This document shows positions 1 through 6,074 of a DNA stretch of 22,395 nt, piece after piece. Origin of the DNA: Enterococcus_G camelliae. GTDB lineage: Bacteria; Bacillota; Bacilli; Lactobacillales; Enterococcaceae. The notes under the pieces are model-generated. The model was not told the DNA's origin. It made no database searches and saw nothing but the letters and a program-made list of their open reading frames with translations. Numbering within the stretch: position 1 is the stretch's first letter; each line of letters begins with the position of its first letter. Where the stretch lies: positions 1-22,395 of the forward strand of contig NZ_JBHUMO010000064.1 of the NCBI RefSeq assembly GCF_042685105.1, given 5' to 3'. Both the position numbers and the translations under genes were made by a program.

Positions 1-42
1 TGTACGGAGCGGACTGATACTAATCGATCGAGGACTTAACCA
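1..42 (+). rRNA. 23S rRNA, 3' end (partial)
   Basis: The first ~42 bases match the conserved 3' terminus of Firmicutes 23S rRNA (the ACTGATACTAATCGATCGAG stretch followed by GACTTAACC). The rest of the gene lies upstream of the window. The 5S and tRNA genes that follow in the same direction make this the distal part of an rrn operon. The exact mature 3' end is approximate. Confidence 0.9.
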
Positions 43-122
43 AAAAGAAAAGAAACTCGAAGAGTTTTGATGAAAGACTTTGCATCCAGTTTTGAGTGAA
101 CAACCAACACTCAACCAAATAG
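43..122 (+). other. 23S-5S spacer with short hairpin
   Basis: This is an AT-rich spacer between 23S and 5S rRNA. It contains a perfect 7-bp inverted repeat, TTGAGTG (92-98) with CACTCAA (108-114), nine bases before the 5S gene. Such structures commonly take part in rRNA processing. No promoter is evident. Confidence 0.45.
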
Positions 123-238
123 TGTGGTGGCGATAGCAAGAAGGACACACCTGTTCCCATGCCGAACACAGAAGTTAAGCTTCTTAGCGCCGATTGTAGT
201 GAAGGGTTGCCCTTTGTGAGAGTAGGACGTCGCCATGC
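123..238 (+). rRNA. rrf: 5S ribosomal RNA
   Basis: This 116-nt gene starts TGTGGTGGCGATAGC and ends with the complementary GTCGCCATGC. It carries the conserved internal stretch CCCATGCCGAACACAGAAG. The layout 23S-5S-tRNA on one strand is typical of enterococcal rrn operons. The ends are placed by pairing of the terminal stem. Confidence 0.96.
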
Positions 239-245
239 TGGTTAT

Positions 246-319
246 TCCGGCATAGCTCAGTTGGTAGTAGCGCATGACTGTTAATCATGATGTCGTAGGT
301 TCGAGTCCTACTGCCGGAG
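246..319 (+). tRNA. tRNA-Asn (GTT)
   Basis: A 74-nt cloverleaf with acceptor TCCGGCA/TGCCGGA, anticodon GTT at 280-282 and discriminator G. No CCA is encoded. It is the first tRNA after the 5S gene. Confidence 0.96.
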
Positions 320-364
320 TTCTCAATTGTGAGAAAAAGAGTAAGAACATTGTTTCTTTCGTCC

Positions 365-453
365 GGAGAGTTGTCCGAGTGGCCGAAGGAGCATGATTGG
401 AAATCATGTAGATGGCTAAAGCTGTCTCAAGGGTTCGAATCCCTTACTCTCCG
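365..453 (+). tRNA. tRNA-Ser (GGA)
   Basis: An 89-nt class II tRNA with a long variable arm. The acceptor is GGAGAGT/ACTCTCC, the anticodon GGA is at 399-401 and the discriminator is G. No CCA is encoded. Confidence 0.96.
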
Positions 454-463
454 TTAAATGAAT

Positions 464-535
464 GGTCCGTTGGTCAAGCGGTTAAGACACCGCCCTTTCA
501 CGGCGGTAACACGGGTTCGATTCCCGTACGGATCA
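464..535 (+). tRNA. tRNA-Glu (TTC)
   Basis: A 72-nt tRNA with acceptor GGTCCGT/ACGGATC (one G-U), anticodon TTC and discriminator A. No CCA is encoded. Confidence 0.95.
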
Positions 536-550
536 TATTAATGAATATTT

Positions 551-623
551 GGAGGTTTAGCTCAGCTGGGAGAGCATCTGCCTTACAAGCAGAGGGTCAG
601 CGGTTCGATCCCGTTAACCTCCA
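551..623 (+). tRNA. tRNA-Val (TAC)
   Basis: A 73-nt tRNA with acceptor GGAGGTT/AACCTCC, anticodon TAC and discriminator A. No CCA is encoded. Confidence 0.96.
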
Positions 624-632
624 TAGAAAAAT

Positions 633-705
633 GGTTCCGTGGTGTAGGGGTTAACATGCCTGCCTGTCACGCAGGAGATCGCGGGTTCAAATCCCGTCGG
701 GACCG
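633..705 (+). tRNA. tRNA-Asp (GTC)
   Basis: A 73-nt tRNA with acceptor GGTTCCG/CGGGACC (one U-G pair), anticodon GTC and discriminator G. No CCA is encoded. Confidence 0.95.
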
Positions 706-747
706 TCTTTTCGAAATAGTTTCATTAGTAGAATATATGTAATAGTT

Positions 748-820
748 GGCTCGGTAGCTCAGTTGGTAGAGCAATGGATTGAAGCTCCATGTGTCGGCAG
801 TTCGATTCTGTCCCGCGCCA
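748..820 (+). tRNA. tRNA-Phe (GAA)
   Basis: A 73-nt tRNA. The anticodon stem ATGGA/TCCAT encloses loop TTGAAGC with anticodon GAA, and the discriminator is A. The acceptor strands GGCTCGG (748-754) and CCGCGCC (813-819) pair except at position 4-69, where T751 faces C816. All other arms are normal, so it is probably functional. No CCA is encoded. Confidence 0.93.
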
Positions 821-823
821 TTT

Positions 824-904
824 GGAGGAGTAGCGAAGTGGCTAAACGCGGCGGACTGTAAATCCGTTCCTTTCGGTTCAGTGGTTCGAATCCACTCTCC
901 TCCA
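824..904 (+). tRNA. tRNA-Tyr (GTA)
   Basis: An 81-nt class II tRNA with a long variable arm. The acceptor is GGAGGAG/CTCCTCC, the anticodon GTA and the discriminator A. No CCA is encoded. Confidence 0.96.
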
Positions 905-915
905 TTTTTATCAAT

Positions 916-989
916 AGGGGCATAGTTTAAAGGTAGAACAGCGGTCTCCAAAACCGTTAGTGTGGGTTCAATTCCTGCTGCCCCTGCCA
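916..989 (+). tRNA. tRNA-Trp (CCA), 3' CCA encoded
   Basis: The acceptor AGGGGCA/TGCCCCT, anticodon CCA and discriminator G (986) define a 71-nt tRNA. It is followed directly by CCA at 987-989. It is the only tRNA in this array with an encoded CCA end. It lies one base from the next gene, tRNA-His. Confidence 0.95.
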
Positions 990-990
990 T

Positions 991-1064
991 GGCGATCGTG
1001 GCGAAGTGGTTAACGCACCGGATTGTGGCTCCGGCACTCGTGGGTTCGATTCCCATCGTTCGCC
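991..1064 (+). tRNA. tRNA-His (GTG), copy 1
   Basis: A 74-nt tRNA that includes the extra G-1 facing C73, as expected for tRNA-His, with anticodon GTG. The acceptor GCGATCG/CGTTCGC has a T-T mismatch at position 5-68. It is identical in sequence to copy 2 at 1417-1490. Confidence 0.95.
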
Positions 1065-1074
1065 TTTTCATTTT

Positions 1075-1146
1075 TGGGGTATAGCCAAGCGGTAAGGCAA
1101 GGGACTTTGACTCCCTCATGCGTTGGTTCGAATCCAGCTACCCCAG
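1075..1146 (+). tRNA. tRNA-Gln (TTG), copy 1
   Basis: A 72-nt tRNA with acceptor TGGGGTA/TACCCCA, anticodon TTG in loop CTTTGAC and discriminator G. It is identical to copy 2 at 1498-1569. Confidence 0.95.
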
Positions 1147-1175
1147 TTGCTTTAGAAAAGCAAAAATTGTATAAT

Positions 1176-1246
<71 letters not shown>

Positions 1247-1275
1247 TAGTACGATTAAAATACTATTAACAACAG

Positions 1276-1360
1276 GCCGGCGTGGCGGAATTGGCAGACG
1301 CGCTGGACTCAAAATCCAGTGCCCGTTGAGGGCGTGCCGGTTCGACCCCGGCCGCCGGTA
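1276..1360 (+). tRNA. tRNA-Leu (CAA)
   Basis: An 85-nt class II tRNA with acceptor GCCGGCG/CGCCGGT, anticodon stem CTGGA/TCCAG, loop CTCAAAA with anticodon CAA, and discriminator A. A terminator hairpin starts four bases after it. Confidence 0.96.
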
Positions 1361-1363
1361 TTG

Positions 1364-1392
1364 ACTAAGATGAGTCATCGTCTTAGTTTTTT
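1364..1392 (+). terminator. intrinsic terminator inside the tRNA array
   Basis: ACTAAGATGA (1364-1373) pairs with TCATCG-type complement TCGTCTTAGT (1378-1387) around a GTCA loop. The stem is 10 bp with one G-U, and six T follow at 1387-1392. It should end the rrn/tRNA transcript after tRNA-Leu, yet two more tRNA genes lie downstream. Confidence 0.8.
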
Positions 1393-1416
1393 AATTTATC
1401 CCTTTTATCTGTTTAT

Positions 1417-1490
1417 GGCGATCGTGGCGAAGTGGTTAACGCACCGGATTGTGGCTCCGGCACTCGTGGGTTCGATTCCCATCGTTCGCC
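1417..1490 (+). tRNA. tRNA-His (GTG), copy 2
   Basis: An exact copy of the tRNA-His at 991-1064, including the 5-68 T-T mismatch. It lies 24 bases after the T-run of the internal terminator. I see no room for a complete promoter of its own, so expression probably needs read-through. Confidence 0.95.
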
Positions 1491-1497
1491 CTTTTTT

Positions 1498-1569
1498 TGG
1501 GGTATAGCCAAGCGGTAAGGCAAGGGACTTTGACTCCCTCATGCGTTGGTTCGAATCCAGCTACCCCAG
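1498..1569 (+). tRNA. tRNA-Gln (TTG), copy 2
   Basis: An exact copy of the tRNA-Gln at 1075-1146 and the last gene of the array. The spacer to tRNA-His is 7 nt here and 10 nt in copy 1. The genes are therefore identical while the short spacers have diverged. Confidence 0.95.
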
Positions 1570-1608
1570 TTAATTAGGTCAATTACCCAAAAGAGGAAAG
1601 TTAGTTAA

Positions 1609-1668
1609 AACCAAATAAAAAAAGATTGACGAACTGGAAAATGTTCGTCAATCTTTTTTTATTTGGTT
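1609..1668. terminator. 26-bp bidirectional terminator between tRNA array and ABC operon
   Basis: A perfect 26-bp inverted repeat, 1609-1634 against 1643-1668, has an 8-nt loop. Each arm carries seven A or T, so the stem core GATTGACGAAC is followed by a T-run on both strands. It can end the tRNA transcript (+) and the converging ABC transporter transcript (-). The last two bases of the repeat are part of the stop codon of the ATPase gene. Confidence 0.92.
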
Positions 1669-2473
1669 ACTTTTGTAGTAATAATTGATCATCTACTAAA
1701 TCTGCGCCACTATTCTTTTGAAATAGTTCCATTAGCTTTGGAACTGTTAAGTGTTGTTTTTCTTCCCCTTGAATGTCCACAACTATTGTTCCTTGATGAA
1801 GCATTATCAAACGATTGCCATAACGAATGGCATCTTCCATATCATGAGTTACCATGAAGGCAGTGAGTTTTTGTTCATGAATTAATCTTTGCGTGAGCTC
1901 CATGACAGTAATGGATGTTTTGGGATCCAGTGCTGCGGTATGTTCATCTAATAAAATCAGCTCTGGACGTTCTAGCGTCGCCATTAATAAAGTGATTGCT
2001 TGACGCTGTCCCCCTGAAAGAAGACCAATTTCAGTTGTTAAACGTTTTTCTAAACCTAGATTTAGCATTGCGAGCTGCTCTCTGAAAAAGTCTTTGTCTT
2101 TATTTTTTACACCAGAAGCAAAGCCGCGCTTTTTGCCACGTTTCATGGCAAGTGCCAAATTTTCTTCCACAGTCAAACGTACAGCGGTTCCTAATTTAGG
2201 ATCTTGGAAGACGCGTGAAATGTCTTTGGAACGCTTCATAACTGATTGCTTCGTAATATCTTTTCCATTTAATTCAATCTGACCAGAGGTAATCGAATGG
2301 GTGCCAGCTATACTATTTAAAAGGGTTGATTTACCAGCACCATTGCCACCAATAATCGTTATGAAATCACCTGGAAAAATTTCTAAATTTATTCCTTTTA
2401 GAACGTGATTTTCATTGATGGTACCTCGTTCGAAAATTTGATGAAGATCGCGAATTTTGATTACCGGTGTCAT
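1667..2473 (-). CDS. ABC transporter ATP-binding protein (TrpZ-like importer ATPase)
   Basis: A 268-aa cytoplasmic ATPase that should power import by the permease and lipoprotein encoded just upstream. Visible motifs are Walker A GGNGAGKST (42-50), Q-loop Gln90, signature LSGGQ (152-156), Walker B LILLDE (172-177) with catalytic Glu177, and the H-loop His210. The ATG lies one base after the permease stop. Its ribosome site AGAGGTG is inside the last permease codons, so the two are tightly co-translated. The family accompanies ABC_sub_bind lipoproteins, whose members include predicted tryptophan importers (TrpXYZ). The leader peptide upstream points to Tyr/Phe here. The gene ends in the bidirectional terminator. 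Confidence 0.9.
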   Translation of the reverse strand: MTPVIKIRDLHQIFERGTINENHVLKGINLEIFPGDFITIIGGNGAGKSTLLNSIAGTHSITSGQIELNGKDITKQSVMKRSKDISRVFQDPKLGTAVRLTVEENLALAMKRGKKRGFASGVKNKDKDFFREQLAMLNLGLEKRLTTEIGLLSGGQRQAITLLMATLERPELILLDEHTAALDPKTSITVMELTQRLIHEQKLTAFMVTHDMEDAIRYGNRLIMLHQGTIVVDIQGEEKQHLTVPKLMELFQKNSGADLVDDQLLLQK

Positions 2474-2474
2474 G

Positions 2475-3404
2475 CTAATTCACCTCTTTCTTCGAATGAC
2501 TCTTTTTGCCAGGAAAGCCGTGAATACCTAACTTATCTTGAATTTGTGGCAATGACAAACAAATAACTAAAACAATTGCTGATGCGATTTTGGAGTCTGA
2601 AGGCTCAACATTGAATTCAAAAACAATTGCTAAAATAAAGCGATAGATGATGGACCCAACGACGATTGTCAGCAAACGCGTTAGCAGCGGTTTGTTTCGT
2701 AATAGCACCTCAGCAATAATAATAGAGGCCAATCCAATAACAATCGTTCCTACACCTGAATTTAAGTCCGCAAAGCCATTATTTTGTGCGATAAGAGCTC
2801 CAGAAAGGGAAATACAACCATTGGAAATCATATAGCCAATCATTTTCATGTTGTCGGTGTTTATTCCATTTGCCTCACTCATGTCGATGTTGTCACCAGT
2901 GGCGCGGATGGCCAGACCAATTTCTGTCTTAAAAAAAATAAAGAGTAGTGCAACAACAAGCGCTGCAATTAGCAAGCCAACAACGATAACAGCATTGATT
3001 TTGGTCAGGCCTAAATCCTGAATCCAAGAAAAAATCGTTGTTTCACCTAATAGCGAAATATTGGGTGCTTTTCCCATTACTCGGTTGGTTACGGAATAGA
3101 GACCAGTCATGGTAATAATTCCTGCTAAGAGTGCTGGAATTTTTAATTTCGTATGAAGTAATCCAGATACGAGTCCTGCTAAGACACCGCCACAAAATCC
3201 CAAAATTGTTGCGATAATTGGTGAAAAGCCGTGCGTGATGGACATTGCTGCAATACCTGCTCCTAATGGAAAGCTTCCTTCAGCAGTCAAATCAGCGATG
3301 TCTAAAATACGAAAGGTGAGGTAGACACCAATCGCAAGTAGGGACCATAGCACTCCTTGCGATGTAGCCGATTGTAAGATTGTAAAAAAATTGCTAATTG
3401 TCAT
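2475..3404 (-). CDS. ABC transporter permease (BPD_transp_2 / TrpY-like)
   Basis: A hydrophobic integral membrane protein of 309 aa with about eight predicted membrane segments, of the branched-chain/simple-sugar permease type (BPD_transp_2). It contains the family-like stretches AEGSFPLGAG near the N terminus and GLAIRATGDN in the middle. The frame is open back to 3467, which would overlap the lipoprotein gene. I chose the ATG at 3404 because GAGGG precedes it by about ten bases and the product then begins MTISNFF. The ATG at 3413 sits too close to that ribosome site. It is the middle gene of a three-gene operon and forms the pore partner of the ATPase. Confidence 0.88.
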   Translation of the reverse strand: MTISNFFTILQSATSQGVLWSLLAIGVYLTFRILDIADLTAEGSFPLGAGIAAMSITHGFSPIIATILGFCGGVLAGLVSGLLHTKLKIPALLAGIITMTGLYSVTNRVMGKAPNISLLGETTIFSWIQDLGLTKINAVIVVGLLIAALVVALLFIFFKTEIGLAIRATGDNIDMSEANGINTDNMKMIGYMISNGCISLSGALIAQNNGFADLNSGVGTIVIGLASIIIAEVLLRNKPLLTRLLTIVVGSIIYRFILAIVFEFNVEPSDSKIASAIVLVICLSLPQIQDKLGIHGFPGKKSHSKKEVN

Positions 3405-3435
3405 AATAGTCATTCCCTCTATAAGTTGAACTTGA

Positions 3436-4407
3436 TTATTCTGGTAGTTTGATTGAGATCGGATCAATGTCCAATGCTTTGGCCATATCTTTATTAATCG
3501 TTAATTTTAAATCTTTGGCCGATTCAATTGCAGTAGTTCTTGGTTTCGCATCACCATCAAGAATTTTGGCAGCCATGAGACCGGTTTGTTTTCCTAACGC
3601 TTCATAATCAATTCCATAAGTCGCAAGCCCACCTTGTTCAACTTGTTCAACAGATCCAGCAACAATTGGTGTTTTCGTTTCTTTTGCAACTTCACCAACG
3701 ATTGTTGCGGCTGAAGCAAAAGTGTTATCAGTTGGAACATAAATACCATCGACATCTTTTGCAAGTGAAGTAGTTACTTGTTGGACATCATTTGTTGTAT
3801 TGGCAGTCAAAACTTTGACAGCGACACCGGCTTTCTTCAAGGCTTTTTCAGCTAAGTCAGCTTGAATTTTTGAATTGGATTCGCCGGCATTGTACATAAT
3901 ACCAATCGTTTTTGCTTTCGGTACAATGCTGAGAAGTAAGTCGATTTGTTTGGCAATTGGCACCATATCCGTAGTACCGGTAATGTTACCACCTGGTTTT
4001 TTCTCAGTTTTCGCTAATTTTGCTGCAACTGGATCGGTAACCGCGGTGATGACAATTGGAATATCTTGTGTCTCATTGGCTAATGATTGAGCGGAAGGTG
4101 TTGCAATTCCAAGTAATAAATCAGGTTTTTCTTTTACTAATTTTTCACTCATACTTTTTAAGTTATCTTGATTATTTTGGGCATTTTGGTAATCGAACGT
4201 GATGTTCTTGCCCTCGGTATATCCGCCTTCTTTTAAGCCTTCTTTGAATCCCTTGTAAGCCGCATCTAATGACTCATGTTGGACAACTTGCAGCACACCT
4301 ATTTTTTTCATTTCATTTGATGATGCACCAGAACTAGCTGTTTTTCCGCAGGCAGCCAAACTTAATAGTCCGATGGCAACGATTGAAGCAGTAACCATTT
4401 TTTTCAT
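3436..4407 (-). CDS. ABC transporter substrate-binding lipoprotein (ABC_sub_bind, TrpX-like)
   Basis: A 323-aa extracellular binding protein anchored as a lipoprotein. MKKMV is followed by a hydrophobic stretch and the lipobox LAAC, with Cys20 as the lipidated residue. The rest (MKKIGVLQVVQHESLDAAYKGF onward) is typical of the ABC_sub_bind family, a two-lobed periplasmic-binding-like fold. I reject the longer frame that begins at 4446. Its extra 13 codons come from the terminator arm, whereas ATG 4407 has AAAGGGGG seven bases upstream. The gene is the first of the operon and is controlled by the leader at 4436-4658. Substrate: the family includes predicted tryptophan binders, and the leader suggests tyrosine/phenylalanine. 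Confidence 0.9.
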   Translation of the reverse strand: MKKMVTASIVAIGLLSLAACGKTASSGASSNEMKKIGVLQVVQHESLDAAYKGFKEGLKEGGYTEGKNITFDYQNAQNNQDNLKSMSEKLVKEKPDLLLGIATPSAQSLANETQDIPIVITAVTDPVAAKLAKTEKKPGGNITGTTDMVPIAKQIDLLLSIVPKAKTIGIMYNAGESNSKIQADLAEKALKKAGVAVKVLTANTTNDVQQVTTSLAKDVDGIYVPTDNTFASAATIVGEVAKETKTPIVAGSVEQVEQGGLATYGIDYEALGKQTGLMAAKILDGDAKPRTTAIESAKDLKLTINKDMAKALDIDPISIKLPE

Positions 4408-4435
4408 TTTTTTTCCCCCTTTAATTGTTTGCTCT

Positions 4436-4469
4436 AAAAAACCCATTCAGACAAGATCCAAATGGGTTT
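4436..4469 (-). terminator. attenuator terminator of the ABC importer operon
   Basis: Read on the - strand, AAACCCATT (4469-4461) pairs with AATGGGTTT (4447-4439). The six-T run is at 4441-4436, and the structure lies 28 bases before the lipoprotein start. Its 5' arm can instead pair with an upstream sequence (4509-4500), so it is conditional. A spurious ATG at 4446 sits in its 3' arm. Confidence 0.88.
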
Positions 4470-4609
4470 ACAATCTTAGTGTTTTTTAATAAGATTCAGC
4501 CATTTGGATATGTCCACTGGCTAAAATCAGAGCGAAATACTTTAGCCATTCTAGATAGTACCTGAGTACTTGTATCCAGAATGCTGAATACAAGTCTATC
4601 TAAAGTAGT
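4438..4609 (-). promoter_or_regulatory. ribosome-mediated attenuator with alternative stems
   Basis: Five mutually exclusive segments can be read on the - strand. A is TACTTTAG (4607-4600), leader codons 18-20. A pairs with B, CTAAAGTA (4545-4538). B, as TGGCTAAAGT (4548-4539), pairs with C, ATTTTAGCCA (4527-4518). C (4525-4518) pairs with D, TGGCTGAA (4502-4495), enclosing TGGA/TCCA. D, as ATCCAAATGG (4509-4500), pairs with E, CCATTTGGAT (4465-4456), extended by AATCTTA/TAAGATT (4496-4490 with 4478-4472). E pairs with F to form the terminator. Pairings A:B, C:D and E:F give OFF. A ribosome stalled on A gives B:C and D:E, which is ON. A further strong hairpin (12 bp, 4595-4584 with 4579-4568) lies between A and B. 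Confidence 0.82.
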
Positions 4610-4658
4610 TAAAGTAATACGTATTCAATTGTGCGAGTTTTATTGTCTGTTTCATCAT
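4596..4658 (-). CDS. Tyr/Phe-rich leader peptide (20 aa)
   Basis: A small ORF of 20 codons on the - strand, ATG at 4658 and TAG ending at 4596. AAAGGAAG lies seven bases upstream of the ATG. The product starts MMKQTIKL and ends TYYFNYFR, so five of the last seven residues are aromatic (three Tyr, two Phe). The last codons form one arm of the attenuator stem A:B. It starts about 26 bases after the predicted transcription start of the importer operon. The role is inferred: it is a sensor of charged tRNA-Tyr/tRNA-Phe through ribosome stalling, not a functional peptide in itself. Confidence 0.8.
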   Translation of the reverse strand: MMKQTIKLAQLNTYYFNYFR

Positions 4659-4690
4659 GGAACAACTTCCTTTCACATTGAATTGTATTT

Positions 4691-4719
4691 AGTATAAGAA
4701 AAGGAGAAAAAGATGTCAA
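4691..4719 (-). promoter_or_regulatory. sigma-A promoter of the ABC importer operon
   Basis: On the - strand a perfect -35 TTGACA (4719-4714), a 17-bp spacer and -10 TATACT (4696-4691) form a near-consensus promoter. Transcription should start near 4684. That gives a leader of about 277 nt before the lipoprotein gene, which contains the leader peptide and attenuator. Such a strong promoter fits control by termination rather than by initiation. Confidence 0.85.
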
Positions 4720-4736
4720 TAAGAAAATAAAAAATA

Positions 4737-4802
4737 TTCAGAAAAATCAAAAGAAAAGCAATTATTTGATACGTCATTCAAAAAAATAATTGGTTTTCTG
4801 AA
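4737..4802. repeat. nested inverted repeats upstream of the importer promoter
   Basis: Two perfect 9-bp inverted repeats are nested: TTCAGAAAA (4737-4745) with TTTTCTGAA (4794-4802), and CAATTATTT (4759-4767) with AAATAATTG (4784-4792). The right end touches the A/T tract of the mvaS terminator. It could be a secondary terminator of mvaS, with T-rich sequence following on the - strand, or an operator. The region is very AT-rich, so chance is possible. Confidence 0.4.
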
Positions 4803-4868
4803 AAAAGCTATTCAAACAAAAGGATAACCTCACTTCATCGAAGCTAGCTACATTTCTGTTTGAATAGC
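4801..4868 (-). terminator. mvaS terminator
   Basis: On the - strand GCTATTCAAACA (4868-4857) pairs perfectly over 12 bp with TGTTTGAATAGC (4818-4807). Six T follow (4806-4801). The loop is long (38 nt). It lies 27 bases after the mvaS stop codon. Confidence 0.8.
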
Positions 4869-4895
4869 AGGAAGAAACAATCTGTTTGCTACTAA

Positions 4896-6047
4896 TTATT
4901 GTTTGTAATGACGAATCAGGTCTTTGACTTCACTAATACTGAAAATCTGAGAATCTTGGTAGAAACGATTGTGACTGATGTCTAAAGTATCATTGAAAAG
5001 GTGCTCATAGTCTGTGATTGAAAGTTTTTTCCGTTTATTAAGTAAAGATTCGTGGCTCTCTTTTTTTAGGTGTTTTTCATATCCTTCAATAAGATGGCCT
5101 GTAAAAAATTCAGCAACACTACCCGATCCATAACTAAATAGACCTATTTTATCACCGGCTTTTAAAGAAACGCTTGTCTCGAGAAGGGAGATAAGACCTA
5201 GATACAAAGAACCCGTGTAAAGATTACCAATCCGTTTACTATAGTGAATGCTCTCTTCATAACGTTGTAGCAAACGATTGGCGGTATCAGCATCGACATC
5301 TGCCAGTTTGGCTAGCAAGGCTTTTTTTCCCATTTTTGTATAGGGGACATGAAAACAAAGTGCAGCAAAATCAGTAAATGTTTTTGTATATCGCTTTTCA
5401 TATTCATCCCAAGTTTTTTGAAAGGAATCAATATAGGTTTGATTGGATAAAGGACCATCGACCTCAGGGTATAAATTTCCAGTTGGTCGCCAAAAATCAT
5501 AAATATCTTGTGTTAATGTGACTGTCTCATCCGTTAAAGCTAAAATGCGAGGATTTGCAGAGAGCAATATGGCCACGGCTCCTGCTCCTTGTGTTGGTTC
5601 ACCACCGGAATTTAGACCATAGCGGGCATTGTCAGTCGCAATAACCAAAACATTGCTTTCTGGATGAGCGGCTAGATGATTGACCGCTATTTGGATACCT
5701 GCAGTAGCGCCATAACAAGCTTGTTTGATTTCAAATGCGCGTGTGAAGGGATTGAGGCCTAACAACCGATGTAAAACAACAGCGGAAGCTTTTGATTCAT
5801 CAAGGCTTGATTCAGTTCCAACAATAATCATATCAATTTTTTTTTGAATTTCGGGTGTGAGAATCTGCTTCGCTGCATTTGCTGCGAAAGTGACAATATC
5901 TTGGGTTTTAGGTGCCACAGACATTTGGGTTTGACCAATTCCAATTAAATATTTATTTGGGTCAACCCCCCGTGCATCTGCAAGTTCAGCCATATCTACA
6001 TAAAAAGGTGGTGCATAAAAAGACAGTTGATCAATACCAACAAGCAT
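4896..6047 (-). CDS. mvaS: hydroxymethylglutaryl-CoA synthase
   Basis: This enzyme condenses acetyl-CoA with acetoacetyl-CoA to HMG-CoA, the second step of the mevalonate pathway, in the cytoplasm. At 383 aa it has the same length as enterococcal MvaS. The catalytic residues fall at the expected numbers: Glu79 in VGTESS, nucleophile Cys111 in QACYGATAG, and His233 in CFHVPYTKMGKKAL. The stretch GLFSYGSGSVAEFF near residue 310 is also conserved. The start ATG has AAAGGAG six bases upstream. The gene is divergent from mvaE across about 180 bp, as in other enterococci, and has its own terminator at 4801-4868. Its substrate acetoacetyl-CoA is made by the thiolase half of MvaE. Confidence 0.97.
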   Translation of the reverse strand: MLVGIDQLSFYAPPFYVDMAELADARGVDPNKYLIGIGQTQMSVAPKTQDIVTFAANAAKQILTPEIQKKIDMIIVGTESSLDESKASAVVLHRLLGLNPFTRAFEIKQACYGATAGIQIAVNHLAAHPESNVLVIATDNARYGLNSGGEPTQGAGAVAILLSANPRILALTDETVTLTQDIYDFWRPTGNLYPEVDGPLSNQTYIDSFQKTWDEYEKRYTKTFTDFAALCFHVPYTKMGKKALLAKLADVDADTANRLLQRYEESIHYSKRIGNLYTGSLYLGLISLLETSVSLKAGDKIGLFSYGSGSVAEFFTGHLIEGYEKHLKKESHESLLNKRKKLSITDYEHLFNDTLDISHNRFYQDSQIFSISEVKDLIRHYKQ

Positions 6048-6074
6048 AGTGTTCTCCTTTCGAGTTCTGTGAAT

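Noticed and set aside
4408..4446. Longer lipoprotein start at 4446
   Set aside because: This ATG lies in the 3' arm of the attenuator terminator, has no ribosome site and would put 13 residues before a standard lipoprotein signal peptide.
4408..4680. T-box riboswitch upstream of the ABC importer
   Set aside because: The position is right and TGGC occurs, but the conserved T-box sequence (AGGGTGGNACCGCG type) and the Stem I motifs are absent. The leader peptide with nested alternative stems explains the region better.
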